From: an uncultured Bacteroidales bacterium
GTDB lineage: Bacteria > Bacteroidota > Bacteroidia > Bacteroidales > UBA932
Length of the DNA: 44,674 nt
Reading direction: 5' to 3'
Assembly: GCA_900318355.1 (NCBI GenBank)
Contig: ONKE01000043.1
Coordinates: forward strand, 1 to 44,674
Positions within the stretch are counted from its first letter, which is position 1, and the number at the start of each line of letters is the position of its first letter. A program made the translations under genes and the position numbers. Shown here piece after piece: positions 16,980 through 25,586 of the stretch. The notes under the pieces were generated by a model, which was not told where the DNA came from, ran no database searches, and was given only the letters and a program-made list of their open reading frames with translations.

Positions 16980-19900
16980 TCAGTTGTCCAGCGGACGGAG
17001 GACGAAGTTGAATTCGCGCTCGCGGGCGGGAAGGAGGTATTCGGGAAGGGGCCAGGTGCTCCAAGTGTTGATACCGCCGACGCCGATCTGGGCCGCTTCG
17101 AAGTTGACGTAGGTCGTACCGGCGCTGCGGTCGTAGACGTGGGCCTTGGACATCAGGTGCAGGGAATGGGTAGCGTTGCCGAGCTGCTCGTTGGTCGGGT
17201 TCCTGCGCGGGAGAGGGTTGGACAAGGCCATGTCGAGGTCGCGCTGGCTGAAGGGAAGGACGCTGCCCGAGAACTTGGCGTCGGAGGTCACTTCAAGGCC
17301 GAGGCCGGAGGCGTCGAGGACACGCAGATAGCGAAGGCCGGTCTTGGTTCCGGATTCCTGCGTCCTGACGTAGCCGTAGTGATATTGGTCGTTGACACTC
17401 TGGACATAGCGGCCGACGACGGCTGAGCTGCAACGGTCGACATAGTTTTCCCACGGTCCGAGGCCATAGAAGTCAAGGGTGTCGAACGAACCGGGCATAG
17501 CGAAACGCATTCCGAAGCGGAACAGGCCGGGCAGTTTGTCAAGGCCGCCGGCATCTTCCATAGTCTCCGTCGCGGAAATGACGCCGTCGCGGTGGATTCG
17601 GTAAGAAACCTTGACGGTGGCAGCTCCTGCAAGCGGCTGGTAGGAAGCCTTGACGACAACGGCATCAGAACCCTTTTCCACTTCGAAGCCGCTGAGCTTG
17701 AAGGAAGGATAGCGCCACATGTTCATGACGTCGTGCATCTTTGCGCCGAGAATGTCATTTTCGACGACGGCGCGGCCGAAGGAAGGCATAAGAGGCTCAC
17801 TCATAAGCTCTTTGCCATCCACCTTATAGCTGCTGAGCCAGCCGGTGGAACGGTTGAAGGACGCCTCCCACACAGCGTAGCGGCCGCCGTCATAGCCGAA
17901 GGTGCCGCCAAACACGACAAGGCCGTCTTTTTCAATCATTTCGGGGGCCACGGCCTCTCCCTCGTAGGGGACAACCGGAGCCTCGTAAAGCGCGATCTGG
18001 TCGTAGGCAAGCTCTTCGCCGGCCTCAAGGAGACCGTATGCGGATTTAAGCACATAGCTCACGTTCAGGAAAATGTCGGCATCGCCGGGCTCGCTGACGG
18101 CGCCGGCAGCGGCAAGGAGAAGGTCTTTGTCGGTCACGCCAAGGGACACGAGGGCCGTCTCGCCGGGCTTCACGCCGAGGTTGTCAACCACGCCCGACAG
18201 CACCTTGCGGCCTCCAACCTGAACATTCCACAACATACGGAAACGGCTCAGGTCGATGAAGAAGTATTCGTTCTTCACGTTGACTTTCAGCTCCTTAGCC
18301 TGAGAAAGAATCTCCCTCGAAGCGACAGGCGCCGCGAGCGACGTATGGATGCTGCGGTATTGATATCGCACCTCGTAGGCATGCGGATGCAGGCTGCGGT
18401 CGGCGGCAATCACGCCGTTGCAGTTGAACGAACCGTCGGAAGCATCGTGGCGGTTGAAGTCGCCGCCGTAGGCGAAATAATGGTCGGAGCCGGTCTTGGC
18501 CGGGTCGGAAGGCATGCGGAGGGCCTGGTCCTGGAAATCCCAGATGTAGCCGCCCTGATAGGAAGGATACTTGCGGACAAGGTTCCAATATTCCTTGAAA
18601 TTGCCCATGGAGTTGCCCATCGCATGGGCGTATTCACACTGGATGAGAGGCTTGGAAGGATTGCCCTCCAAGTATTTGACGCAATCATCCGGGCTTAGGT
18701 ACATAGGGCAGAAGATATCCGTGAAGGCATTGGTTCCGGCCTGTTCGTACTGAACAGGACGCGAGGGGTCATATTCCTTGATCCAGCGGTAGCAAGCCTC
18801 GAAATTGGGACCGAAGCCGGCCTCGTTGCCCATGCTCCATACGATGACGCAGGGATGGTTGAAGTCGCGGCGGACAAAACGCTGGTCGCGAGAAAGATGG
18901 GCCTTAAGGAACTGAGGGTCTTTTGCGAGGGTCTCGGGGCCATAGCCCATTCCGTGGGACTCGATATTGCCCTCGTCGGTCACATAGAGACCGTAGCGGT
19001 CGCAAAGGGCCAGCCATCTGGGGTCGTCGGGATAATGGCAGGTGCGTACAGCATTGACGTTGAGCTGTTTCATGATGCGGATATCGCGAATCATGTCGGC
19101 CTCGCTCACCAGATAGCCCTTGTATGGCTGAAGCTCGTGGCGGTTAACGCCCTTGATAAGGACGGGCTGACCGTTTACAAGCAACTGATTGTTAACGATT
19201 TCAACGGTACGGAAGCCGAACTGGACCGAAGCGCTCTCCGCCACGCCCTTCTTGTCGCGGGCCGTTACCTTGAGAGTATAGAGATTCGGCTCTTCGGCGC
19301 TCCACAGAAGCGGGGAATCGACCTTGGCCGAGGCACGCAGGACGATATTGCCATCTTCGGAGACATCGTATTTCCGCATGACCGGCGCCTGGAAGAAAGC
19401 GACCCTTTCACCACTGGCGTCGAGCACCTCGAAATCGGCTCCGGCAAGGCCGACAGACACCTCCGCGCGAACGGAGACATTGCCGTCCATATCGGCCGTA
19501 ACATGCACATCTTCAAGGCGCTTGCGCTCCCTTGTGTAGACCCACACGCCGCGCGAGATTCCGGAAAAACGCCAGAAATCCTGGTCTTCCAGATAAGTGC
19601 CGTCGCACCAGCGGTAAATTTCAAGGGCGATTACGTTTTCGCCCGGCTGAACGTATTTCGTGATATCGAAACGGGCTTCCAGCTTGCTGTCCTGGCTATA
19701 GCCGACCTCCTTGCCGCCTACCCAGACGCGGACGTTGGAGGTCGCAGAGCCTATGCAAAGGCAGATCTGCTTTCCTGCCCAGTCTTTCGGGACGGTGAAG
19801 GTGCGGCGATACTGGCCGACATGATTTTCCGCCACAGGCGGGATAGGAGGATTGCTTTCATAGTTGCCCCTCCAGGCGTAGCCGATATTGACATAGAGAG

Positions 19901-20198
19901 GGTCGCCGTAGCCATTGAGCTCCCAAAGACCGGGAACCGGCATGGTGTCCCACGAAGAATCGTCGAAAGTCTTGGCCTCGAAACCGCCCTGGACGAGGTT
20001 GGGGTTGTCGAAATAGCGGAATTTCCACTCTCCGCTCAGCGAAACGGTCTGCTGCTGGTCGGTCTGGAAGGTTGCCGCCATCGGAAGACGGTTGCGCTCG
20101 AAAACGTCAGGATTCTGCCAGTCGGGAAGGTCCTCGGCGCTGAGGGAGAATGAACATGCAGCCGCGGCTGCCAATGCAAGGATAAATCTCTTGGTCAT
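16980..20198 (-). CDS. Exported LacZ-type beta-galactosidase (GH2)
   Basis: A 1072-residue five-domain GH2 enzyme of LacZ architecture, expected to hydrolyse beta-galactosides in the periplasm. A Sec signal peptide (1-21, cleaved after SLSA) comes first, then a sugar-binding jelly roll, an Ig-like domain, a TIM barrel, a second Ig-like domain and the C-terminal Bgal_small_N sandwich (about 790-1070). The acid/base residue is E459 in MGNEAG and the nucleophile is E522 in IQCEYAHAMGN. E. coli LacZ is 1024 residues and cytoplasmic, so export is the main difference. The gene begins 18 nt after batD-batE with no terminator visible, suggesting read-through. No transporter or regulator adjoins it. 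Confidence 0.95.
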   Translation of the reverse strand: MTKRFILALAAAAACSFSLSAEDLPDWQNPDVFERNRLPMAATFQTDQQQTVSLSGEWKFRYFDNPNLVQGGFEAKTFDDSSWDTMPVPGLWELNGYGDPLYVNIGYAWRGNYESNPPIPPVAENHVGQYRRTFTVPKDWAGKQICLCIGSATSNVRVWVGGKEVGYSQDSKLEARFDITKYVQPGENVIALEIYRWCDGTYLEDQDFWRFSGISRGVWVYTRERKRLEDVHVTADMDGNVSVRAEVSVGLAGADFEVLDASGERVAFFQAPVMRKYDVSEDGNIVLRASAKVDSPLLWSAEEPNLYTLKVTARDKKGVAESASVQFGFRTVEIVNNQLLVNGQPVLIKGVNRHELQPYKGYLVSEADMIRDIRIMKQLNVNAVRTCHYPDDPRWLALCDRYGLYVTDEGNIESHGMGYGPETLAKDPQFLKAHLSRDQRFVRRDFNHPCVIVWSMGNEAGFGPNFEACYRWIKEYDPSRPVQYEQAGTNAFTDIFCPMYLSPDDCVKYLEGNPSKPLIQCEYAHAMGNSMGNFKEYWNLVRKYPSYQGGYIWDFQDQALRMPSDPAKTGSDHYFAYGGDFNRHDASDGSFNCNGVIAADRSLHPHAYEVRYQYRSIHTSLAAPVASREILSQAKELKVNVKNEYFFIDLSRFRMLWNVQVGGRKVLSGVVDNLGVKPGETALVSLGVTDKDLLLAAAGAVSEPGDADIFLNVSYVLKSAYGLLEAGEELAYDQIALYEAPVVPYEGEAVAPEMIEKDGLVVFGGTFGYDGGRYAVWEASFNRSTGWLSSYKVDGKELMSEPLMPSFGRAVVENDILGAKMHDVMNMWRYPSFKLSGFEVEKGSDAVVVKASYQPLAGAATVKVSYRIHRDGVISATETMEDAGGLDKLPGLFRFGMRFAMPGSFDTLDFYGLGPWENYVDRCSSAVVGRYVQSVNDQYHYGYVRTQESGTKTGLRYLRVLDASGLGLEVTSDAKFSGSVLPFSQRDLDMALSNPLPRRNPTNEQLGNATHSLHLMSKAHVYDRSAGTTYVNFEAAQIGVGGINTWSTWPLPEYLLPAREREFNFVLRPLDN

Positions 20199-20216
20199 CG
20201 TTTCAGGTGTTATGGT

Positions 20217-22832
20217 TTAGATTATTTCAATGTCGGAAGAAGGTATCCAGCCTTGCCGTCCGTCGGAGAGAGAGATGTTTTTCCAATCCCCCACCTCATC
20301 CAGCAACTTCACCTTCGTGCCCTCGTGAAGCACAAACAGGTCTTTGGCCGAAACGGATGAAGGTGAGCTCTTTACGGTGGAAACCGGAGTCATTACAACA
20401 GCCTCGTTCCGCGAGCGGAAATCGGTATATTGCCAGCGGGCAAAGCCCCAGCACATAAACGTAAGCAGCAGTGCCGCAATTGCCCCGAAAAAGCCGCCCA
20501 GCCGCACGCCGCGACGGGCCGACAGCACGAACATCAGAGCAAGGGCGAGGGTCAGGGCCAGAAGCACGAGCGACAGCACAGCCCAGGTGTTGGACGACAG
20601 TGCATAGCACATGCGACGCGCCCAGGACTTGAGGACGAACTCGGGGACCTGGTCGATACGGTCCTGCGTCTGCGACCTGGCCAGTTCGAGGTTGAAACGG
20701 GCGTCGTCATTGGACGGATCCAGCTTCAAGGTACGCTCCCACCAAAGTATCGCTTCGGAGAGCCGGCCACCCTTAAATGCCGCATTGCCGATATTGTAAG
20801 TAACTGAAGGGTCGATGGTTCCACCATCGTACAGGGCTTTCCAGCTTTCCATGGCCGCGTCCCACTGGGCATTGGAATATGCTTCCTGGCCGTTGTCCCA
20901 AAGCTGGTCGGGGGTTTCCTGCGCATAGGAAGCAAGCGGGGCGAGCATTAGCAGGGCCAGAAGGGCCTTGAGCGGAGCCTTTGAAGTCTTTTTCTTCATT
21001 GACGAATCTATCGAAGAGATGGTTTCGACTGCCGTGCGGTAGTGTGCCTCCATGGCTTCATTGCCGCCGGAGGGCGAATAACGGGCGAACTCGCATGCAT
21101 CGAGCAGGTCGATGAAATCCTTGACGGTCCCTTCCGGAACTCCGCCTTCGGTCAAGCGTTCGGAAATGGTCTCCTTGTTAAGGTCTTCGGCATTCATGTT
21201 CAACTTGTCGGACACAAAACCCAGAAGAGCCTTGTGGAGAGACTCGTAGAATGCCGTAGGAAGGTCTTTGCCGAGGAAATCCTGGGCATTGCGGAGCCTG
21301 CGCAGGGCGTTTTTCGTCGCACCCCTGTTCTTTGCTCCGACGACATCGGCACGACGGGCCGCCGCGGTACGCATTCCAAGCCAGACGGCAAGCGCCGCGA
21401 GGACAAGAAGCAACGCGGTAAGCCAGTAACGGACCGAGCCGACGAGGAAACTGGCGCTGCGGCCCATGTCGGGACGACGCGTGACAACGTAACGGATGTC
21501 GTCGCCAAGGCTGCGAACACCCTTGCGTTGGACCTGCGGAAGCGTCGAAACGCCCGGAGTTGCTTCCTGGACGGCGCCACGCTCGACATGAAGGGTCATC
21601 GGCTGCGAGGTCTGAGTGACATAGCGGCCCTGCCTTACGTCATAGTAGGTGTATTGCACCGGCCCTATGACGAAGTCGCCGTGACTGCGCGGAATGAACG
21701 GATATTCAAATGTTTTGCTCCCGGACACGCCGCCGGAGGACTTGTCGGTGCTCTCCGTGGCCTTGGTGTCATAGACGTCCATGTCGGGCGGGAACGACAG
21801 TTTCGGAGCCTCGAGCAGGGAAACGTTGCCTCGGCCGGAAATCGTGACCACGAGCGAAGTGGCGTCATGGGTCCTCAGCGAATCCTTCGTCAGGCGGGCA
21901 TTCATGGTGAACTCGCCCACTCCGCCGCCGAACGATGCGGGCGCACCCGCGGGCAACGGATCGACGTGGAAGGTGATCGCAGGAGTCGTAATCCTCTTTC
22001 TCACCGTCCTGTAGCCGTCATCGAAAAAGTCGTCGAAGATGCTGCCGCTGCGGCGCGGAGCCCTGACATTGACCGCGCACACAAGCTCGGCGGGGTCGAT
22101 GCGGATGTCGCCGGTACGCTGTGGAATGATGACCCAACGCTTCAGCACTGCGGCCTCGTAAATCTTGTCGTTGTAGGTTTCGCGGCGGAACTGAATTTGG
22201 GAGGCGGTCTCCGTTTCCTGGCTCCAGAAGCCGTCGAAGGACGGGAGGCGGGCGTCGTCAACGCCCGAAATGCTGACCCTCTGAAAGAGTTTGAGGGTGG
22301 CCGTCACGGGCTCGCCTACCACGGCCCTGTTTCTGCTCAGGATAAGGCGCATGAAAAGGTCATCGGAAGCGATGTCGCCGGTTGCGGCGGATTGCGACGG
22401 CCGGGCCTGCTGACCGGAAGCGGAGCCGCCGGATGACTGTCCCTGTGATGCGCCGTTGCCTACGACTTCAATGATGAAGGGCTGCGATGAAACGGTCTGG
22501 CCCTTGACCCTGACAGATGCGGCCGGCAGGGTGAATTTACCTTTCTCCTTGGGCAGGAGCACATATGTAAACGTGTGCTGGACGGAACGCGAGGTCTTGC
22601 CGTTGATTATCTGGATGCTCGTGGAAGAGCCTTTCTGCGGCCCCCACACGATCTTGAAATCGGAAGAAGACGGCCAGGAGAAATCCGTAGGCTGCGACTC
22701 CCCTTCGAAAATGAAGGTGAGGTTGAACTGCTCGTCCAGCCCGACAACCGCCGGGCCCTGTACCTGAAGACTTTGCGCCCACATCCCAATGGAAAGCAGC
22801 GCAAATAGCAAGCTTATTGAAATTCTCCGCAT
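20217..22832 (-). CDS. BatD-BatE fusion protein of the aerotolerance operon
   Basis: An 871-residue protein joining two normally separate Bat proteins. Residues 1-20 are a signal peptide. About 20-465 is the BatD periplasmic region of beta-sandwich repeats, about 467-487 a transmembrane segment, and about 490-610 a cytoplasmic stretch. At M612 a complete second signal-peptide-like sequence begins (KKK, a hydrophobic run, then SYAQ). BatE-type TPR repeats follow (about 640-720), then two transmembrane segments (about 735-800) and an SH3-like domain at the C-terminus. The reading frame is unbroken. BatD and BatE act with the VWA proteins BatA and BatB at the inner membrane, but their mechanism is unknown. 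Translation could also restart at M612 to give free BatE (260 residues). Confidence 0.88.
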   Translation of the reverse strand: MRRISISLLFALLSIGMWAQSLQVQGPAVVGLDEQFNLTFIFEGESQPTDFSWPSSSDFKIVWGPQKGSSTSIQIINGKTSRSVQHTFTYVLLPKEKGKFTLPAASVRVKGQTVSSQPFIIEVVGNGASQGQSSGGSASGQQARPSQSAATGDIASDDLFMRLILSRNRAVVGEPVTATLKLFQRVSISGVDDARLPSFDGFWSQETETASQIQFRRETYNDKIYEAAVLKRWVIIPQRTGDIRIDPAELVCAVNVRAPRRSGSIFDDFFDDGYRTVRKRITTPAITFHVDPLPAGAPASFGGGVGEFTMNARLTKDSLRTHDATSLVVTISGRGNVSLLEAPKLSFPPDMDVYDTKATESTDKSSGGVSGSKTFEYPFIPRSHGDFVIGPVQYTYYDVRQGRYVTQTSQPMTLHVERGAVQEATPGVSTLPQVQRKGVRSLGDDIRYVVTRRPDMGRSASFLVGSVRYWLTALLLVLAALAVWLGMRTAAARRADVVGAKNRGATKNALRRLRNAQDFLGKDLPTAFYESLHKALLGFVSDKLNMNAEDLNKETISERLTEGGVPEGTVKDFIDLLDACEFARYSPSGGNEAMEAHYRTAVETISSIDSSMKKKTSKAPLKALLALLMLAPLASYAQETPDQLWDNGQEAYSNAQWDAAMESWKALYDGGTIDPSVTYNIGNAAFKGGRLSEAILWWERTLKLDPSNDDARFNLELARSQTQDRIDQVPEFVLKSWARRMCYALSSNTWAVLSLVLLALTLALALMFVLSARRGVRLGGFFGAIAALLLTFMCWGFARWQYTDFRSRNEAVVMTPVSTVKSSPSSVSAKDLFVLHEGTKVKLLDEVGDWKNISLSDGRQGWIPSSDIEII

Positions 22833-22836
22833 TTTC

Positions 22837-23589
22837 CTACCAATTCTTTTCTTTTTGACGCGACTTCAGCAGGGCGGCCTCAGCCTTCTTGACCTTGTCC
22901 TGGGTCTCCTGCTCCTTGTTCTGAATGGCCTGAAGCATCTGCTGGGCCTGTTTGGGCGAAATCTGAGGACTCTGCTGGTCCTGAGACCGGTCCTGGTTCT
23001 GGTCTTGATTCTGGTCCTGCGGCTGGTTCTGGTCCTTGTTCTGATCCTGGTTCTGATCTTGATTCTGATCCTGATTCTGGTCCTGATTCTGGTCCTGATT
23101 CTGGTCCTGATTCTGGTCCTGATTCTGATCCTGGTTCTGGTCCTGATTCTCCTGATCCTTCTTCATCAGCTTGACGTAGGCGAGATTTTCCTTCGCCTGC
23201 ATGTCTTCGGGATGGGCCAGCAACACGGAGATGAAAGCCTTCTCGGCAGTGTTCCAGTCCTGTAGCTTGATGGCGCAGTCGCCGACATTGAAATAGTAGT
23301 CGCTCTCGCGGGGCGCGCCCTCGGCGGATTTCTGTATCTTCTGATACTGAAGACCGGCCTCCTGGAAACTCTCCTGACGATAGAGCGTATTGGCAAGATT
23401 GTAACCGGCGGCAAAGGAGGTGGAATCCTTCACCAGGGCCTTCCTGTAGCTGATATCGGCCTCCTTCCACTGCTCGTGGCGGAACTGGCGGTTGCCACGA
23501 CGCACCTCGGCCCTGTCGGCCTGGGCCGCCGCGGAAAGCGGAACCAGCAGGAAAGCGACCAAAACAATATGACGTACAATATGTTTCAT
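22837..23589 (-). CDS. batC: BatC, exported TPR protein with a Gln-Asn-Gln-Asp repeat tail
   Basis: A 250-residue periplasmic protein with a signal peptide (1-23). About three TPR units follow (about 28-140), built from helices such as NRQFRHEQWKEADISYRKAL. A long low-complexity stretch of DQNQ repeats (about 145-205) comes next, then a charged coiled-coil-like tail (about 210-250). Such TPR proteins serve as scaffolds, here presumably for the BatA-BatB-BatD assembly. It lies 3 nt after batB and 4 nt before batD. The tandem DNA repeat probably makes the length of this tail variable between strains. Confidence 0.85.
   Translation of the reverse strand: MKHIVRHIVLVAFLLVPLSAAAQADRAEVRRGNRQFRHEQWKEADISYRKALVKDSTSFAAGYNLANTLYRQESFQEAGLQYQKIQKSAEGAPRESDYYFNVGDCAIKLQDWNTAEKAFISVLLAHPEDMQAKENLAYVKLMKKDQENQDQNQDQNQDQNQDQNQDQNQDQNQDQNQDQNQDQNKDQNQPQDQNQDQNQDRSQDQQSPQISPKQAQQMLQAIQNKEQETQDKVKKAEAALLKSRQKEKNW
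22985..23157 (-). repeat. 12-bp tandem repeat coding for (DQNQ)n in batC
   Basis: More than ten near-identical 12-nt units, CTGGTCCTGATT as read on the plus strand, encode DQNQ repeats with a few changes (K, P, RS) toward the 3' end of the gene. Units differ mainly at synonymous positions (GGTCC/GATCC). The unit length is a multiple of three, so gain or loss of units keeps the frame. Confidence 0.9.
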
Positions 23590-23592
23590 TTC

Positions 23593-24594
23593 TCAGAACA
23601 AACGTATTCCGGATTTACGCGAGCCGATGAGCATTTCCAGCACAAACAGCAGCAGGGCTATGCCAAGGAAATACATATACTGCTCGTTGTATTCTTCAAA
23701 GACGATGGAATTGAACTCTTCCGCTTCCATACGTCGGATGTCCTCGATGATGGGATTGAGGCCGAACTCCTCGTTGCCGGCATGGACGTAGGCTCCGCCG
23801 CCGGCCTTGGCAATCGCCTGAAGGGTTTCCTCGTCAAGGCGCGTGACGACGATGTTGCCGTCTTTGTCCTTGAGCAGGTCGCCGCCCATGGGGATGGGCT
23901 GTCCCTGCGCCGAGCCGACGCCGATCACATAGACCTTAATGCCCAGCTCGGCAGCCTGACGTGCCGCTTCGACGGGGTCGTCTTCGTGATTTTCACCGTC
24001 GGTGATGACAATTATGGCGCGGGATTTTTCACTTTCGGTGCTGAATCCGCGGACGGCCGTCAGGATGGCGTCGCCGATGGCCGTGCCCTGGACCGGAACC
24101 GACTCCGTGGAAATGCTGCCCAGGAACATCTTGGCCGACACATAGTCGGTCGTGATGGGCAACTGGACAAAGGGAGTCCCGGCGAAGACGATAAGGCCGA
24201 TACGGTCGTCCTGAAGGCGGTCGACAATGCGGGAAATCGCGAGCTTGGCCCTTTCCAGACGGTTGGGCGAATAGTCTTCGGCGAGCATGGAGTTGGAAAC
24301 GTCCAGGACTATCATCACCTCCGCTCCCCGGCTCTTGTGTTCGCTGAGCTTGGCGCCTATCTGGGGACGTGCCAGACCTATAACAAGGAAGGCGAATGCA
24401 AGGCTGAAAAGGACGGTCTTGACCCAGCCCTTGGCTCCGGACCACGACGGCATCAGTCCCTCGACAAGCTGCCTGTCTCCCAGACGAGAGAGAGTGCGCT
24501 TGCGAAGTGCGCGGTAAAGCCCGTACCCCGCGATGAGCAGAGGCACCCCAAGCAGAAGCCACAGATACTGATATTGCGCAAACTGATATGTCAT
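23593..24594 (-). CDS. batB: BatB, membrane-anchored von Willebrand factor A protein
   Basis: A 333-residue inner-membrane protein. Two N-terminal hydrophobic segments (about 8-28 and 58-76) are followed by a VWA domain (about 88-290). The metal-ion-dependent adhesion site is intact (DVSNS, then the distal ITDGE). A C-terminal membrane segment (about 305-325) closes it. VWA proteins of the MoxR-associated class bind partner proteins through Mg2+ and are thought to assemble or activate complexes. Its start overlaps the batA stop (ATGA). Unusually for this genome, a perfect Shine-Dalgarno sequence AAGGAGG sits 5 nt before the ATG. Confidence 0.93.
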   Translation of the reverse strand: MTYQFAQYQYLWLLLGVPLLIAGYGLYRALRKRTLSRLGDRQLVEGLMPSWSGAKGWVKTVLFSLAFAFLVIGLARPQIGAKLSEHKSRGAEVMIVLDVSNSMLAEDYSPNRLERAKLAISRIVDRLQDDRIGLIVFAGTPFVQLPITTDYVSAKMFLGSISTESVPVQGTAIGDAILTAVRGFSTESEKSRAIIVITDGENHEDDPVEAARQAAELGIKVYVIGVGSAQGQPIPMGGDLLKDKDGNIVVTRLDEETLQAIAKAGGGAYVHAGNEEFGLNPIIEDIRRMEAEEFNSIVFEEYNEQYMYFLGIALLLFVLEMLIGSRKSGIRLF

Positions 24595-25586
24595 AACAAC
24601 CTCCTTAACAGCAGACGGACCAACAATTCAAGCAGGATCAGCAGCAGCGCCGCCAGGCCGTAGCGCCCGTACAACTCCTTGTAGACCGGGAAACTGTCGA
24701 CGGTGGTCCGGGTCTTTTCCATCTTGCCAATCTCGGAATAGATTTCGGCGAGCTTGGTGTTGTCGGTCGCACGGAAATAGCGGCCGCCGGTCTTGTCGGC
24801 TATGGATTTCAACAGGCTTTCATCAATCTCGACCTGGACGTCCTGCATCTGCACTCCGAACGGGGTGACGACCGGATACGGGGCCGTACCGTTGGCGCCG
24901 ACGCCAATAGTGTAAACTCTTATGCCATAGGTTTTTGCAATCTCGGCCGCCATCTCGGGAGAAATCTCGCCGCGGTTGTTGACGCCGTCGGTGAGGAGAA
25001 TTACAACGCGGCTCTTGGCGTCGGAATCCTTCATGCGCGCAACAGCCGTAGCAAGGCCGTTGCCGATGGCGGTACCGTCTTCGATAAGGCCGGTCTGGAC
25101 CTCCTTCATCAGGTTGATCAGAGTGGCGCGGTCGGTCGTAAGCGGGCACTGGGTGTAGCTCTCACCGGCAAATACGACGATGCCCATCCGGTCGGTCGGA
25201 CGCTGCGCAATGAACTCGATGGCAATATCTTTGGCCGCGCTGATGCGGTCGGGCTTGAAGTCCCGGGCCAGCATACTGGTCGACACGTCCATGGTCAGCA
25301 TTATGTCGATGCCTTCGGTGTCGATTTTCTCCATCTGCGTGGAAGAACGCGGGCGGGCTATGCATATGACAATCAGCACAAGCGCGGCGATGCGAAGCAG
25401 GAACGGAACGTGGCGCAGCCATGCAAGGACGCTCGTGCCGCCTGAAGTCCACTGGGCCGACTTCGACACCCTCAGGTGGGGGTTGCGCTTACGGACTTCC
25501 ATATAGACATAGTGCAGTACCAGCAGGGCCGGCACGGCGAGCAACCAAAGCAATTTCGGATATTCGAAGAACATAGGCAGCGTCAT
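24591..25586 (-). CDS. batA: BatA, membrane-anchored von Willebrand factor A protein
   Basis: A 331-residue paralogue of BatB with the same plan: two N-terminal hydrophobic segments (about 10-28 and 56-75), a VWA domain (about 90-285) and a C-terminal membrane segment (about 308-328). The metal site is complete (DVSTS and LTDGVNN). BatA and BatB are believed to associate in the inner membrane with VWA domains facing the periplasm. The gene overlaps both its upstream neighbour and batB by 4 nt (ATGA), so translation is probably coupled along the operon. Confidence 0.93.
   Translation of the reverse strand: MTLPMFFEYPKLLWLLAVPALLVLHYVYMEVRKRNPHLRVSKSAQWTSGGTSVLAWLRHVPFLLRIAALVLIVICIARPRSSTQMEKIDTEGIDIMLTMDVSTSMLARDFKPDRISAAKDIAIEFIAQRPTDRMGIVVFAGESYTQCPLTTDRATLINLMKEVQTGLIEDGTAIGNGLATAVARMKDSDAKSRVVILLTDGVNNRGEISPEMAAEIAKTYGIRVYTIGVGANGTAPYPVVTPFGVQMQDVQVEIDESLLKSIADKTGGRYFRATDNTKLAEIYSEIGKMEKTRTTVDSFPVYKELYGRYGLAALLLILLELLVRLLLRRLL
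24600..24606 (-). promoter_or_regulatory. Perfect Shine-Dalgarno sequence before batB
   Basis: AAGGAGG on the minus strand lies 5 nt before the batB ATG and within the last codons of batA. Bacteroidota rarely use Shine-Dalgarno pairing, and I saw no comparable site before other genes here. It could raise BatB relative to BatA, or be a chance result of the Leu-Arg-Arg-Leu-Leu codons. Confidence 0.5.

Noticed and set aside
22985-23157. Tandem repeats as a CRISPR array
   Set aside because: The units are 12 bp, contiguous and in frame inside batC. There are no spacers and no cas genes.
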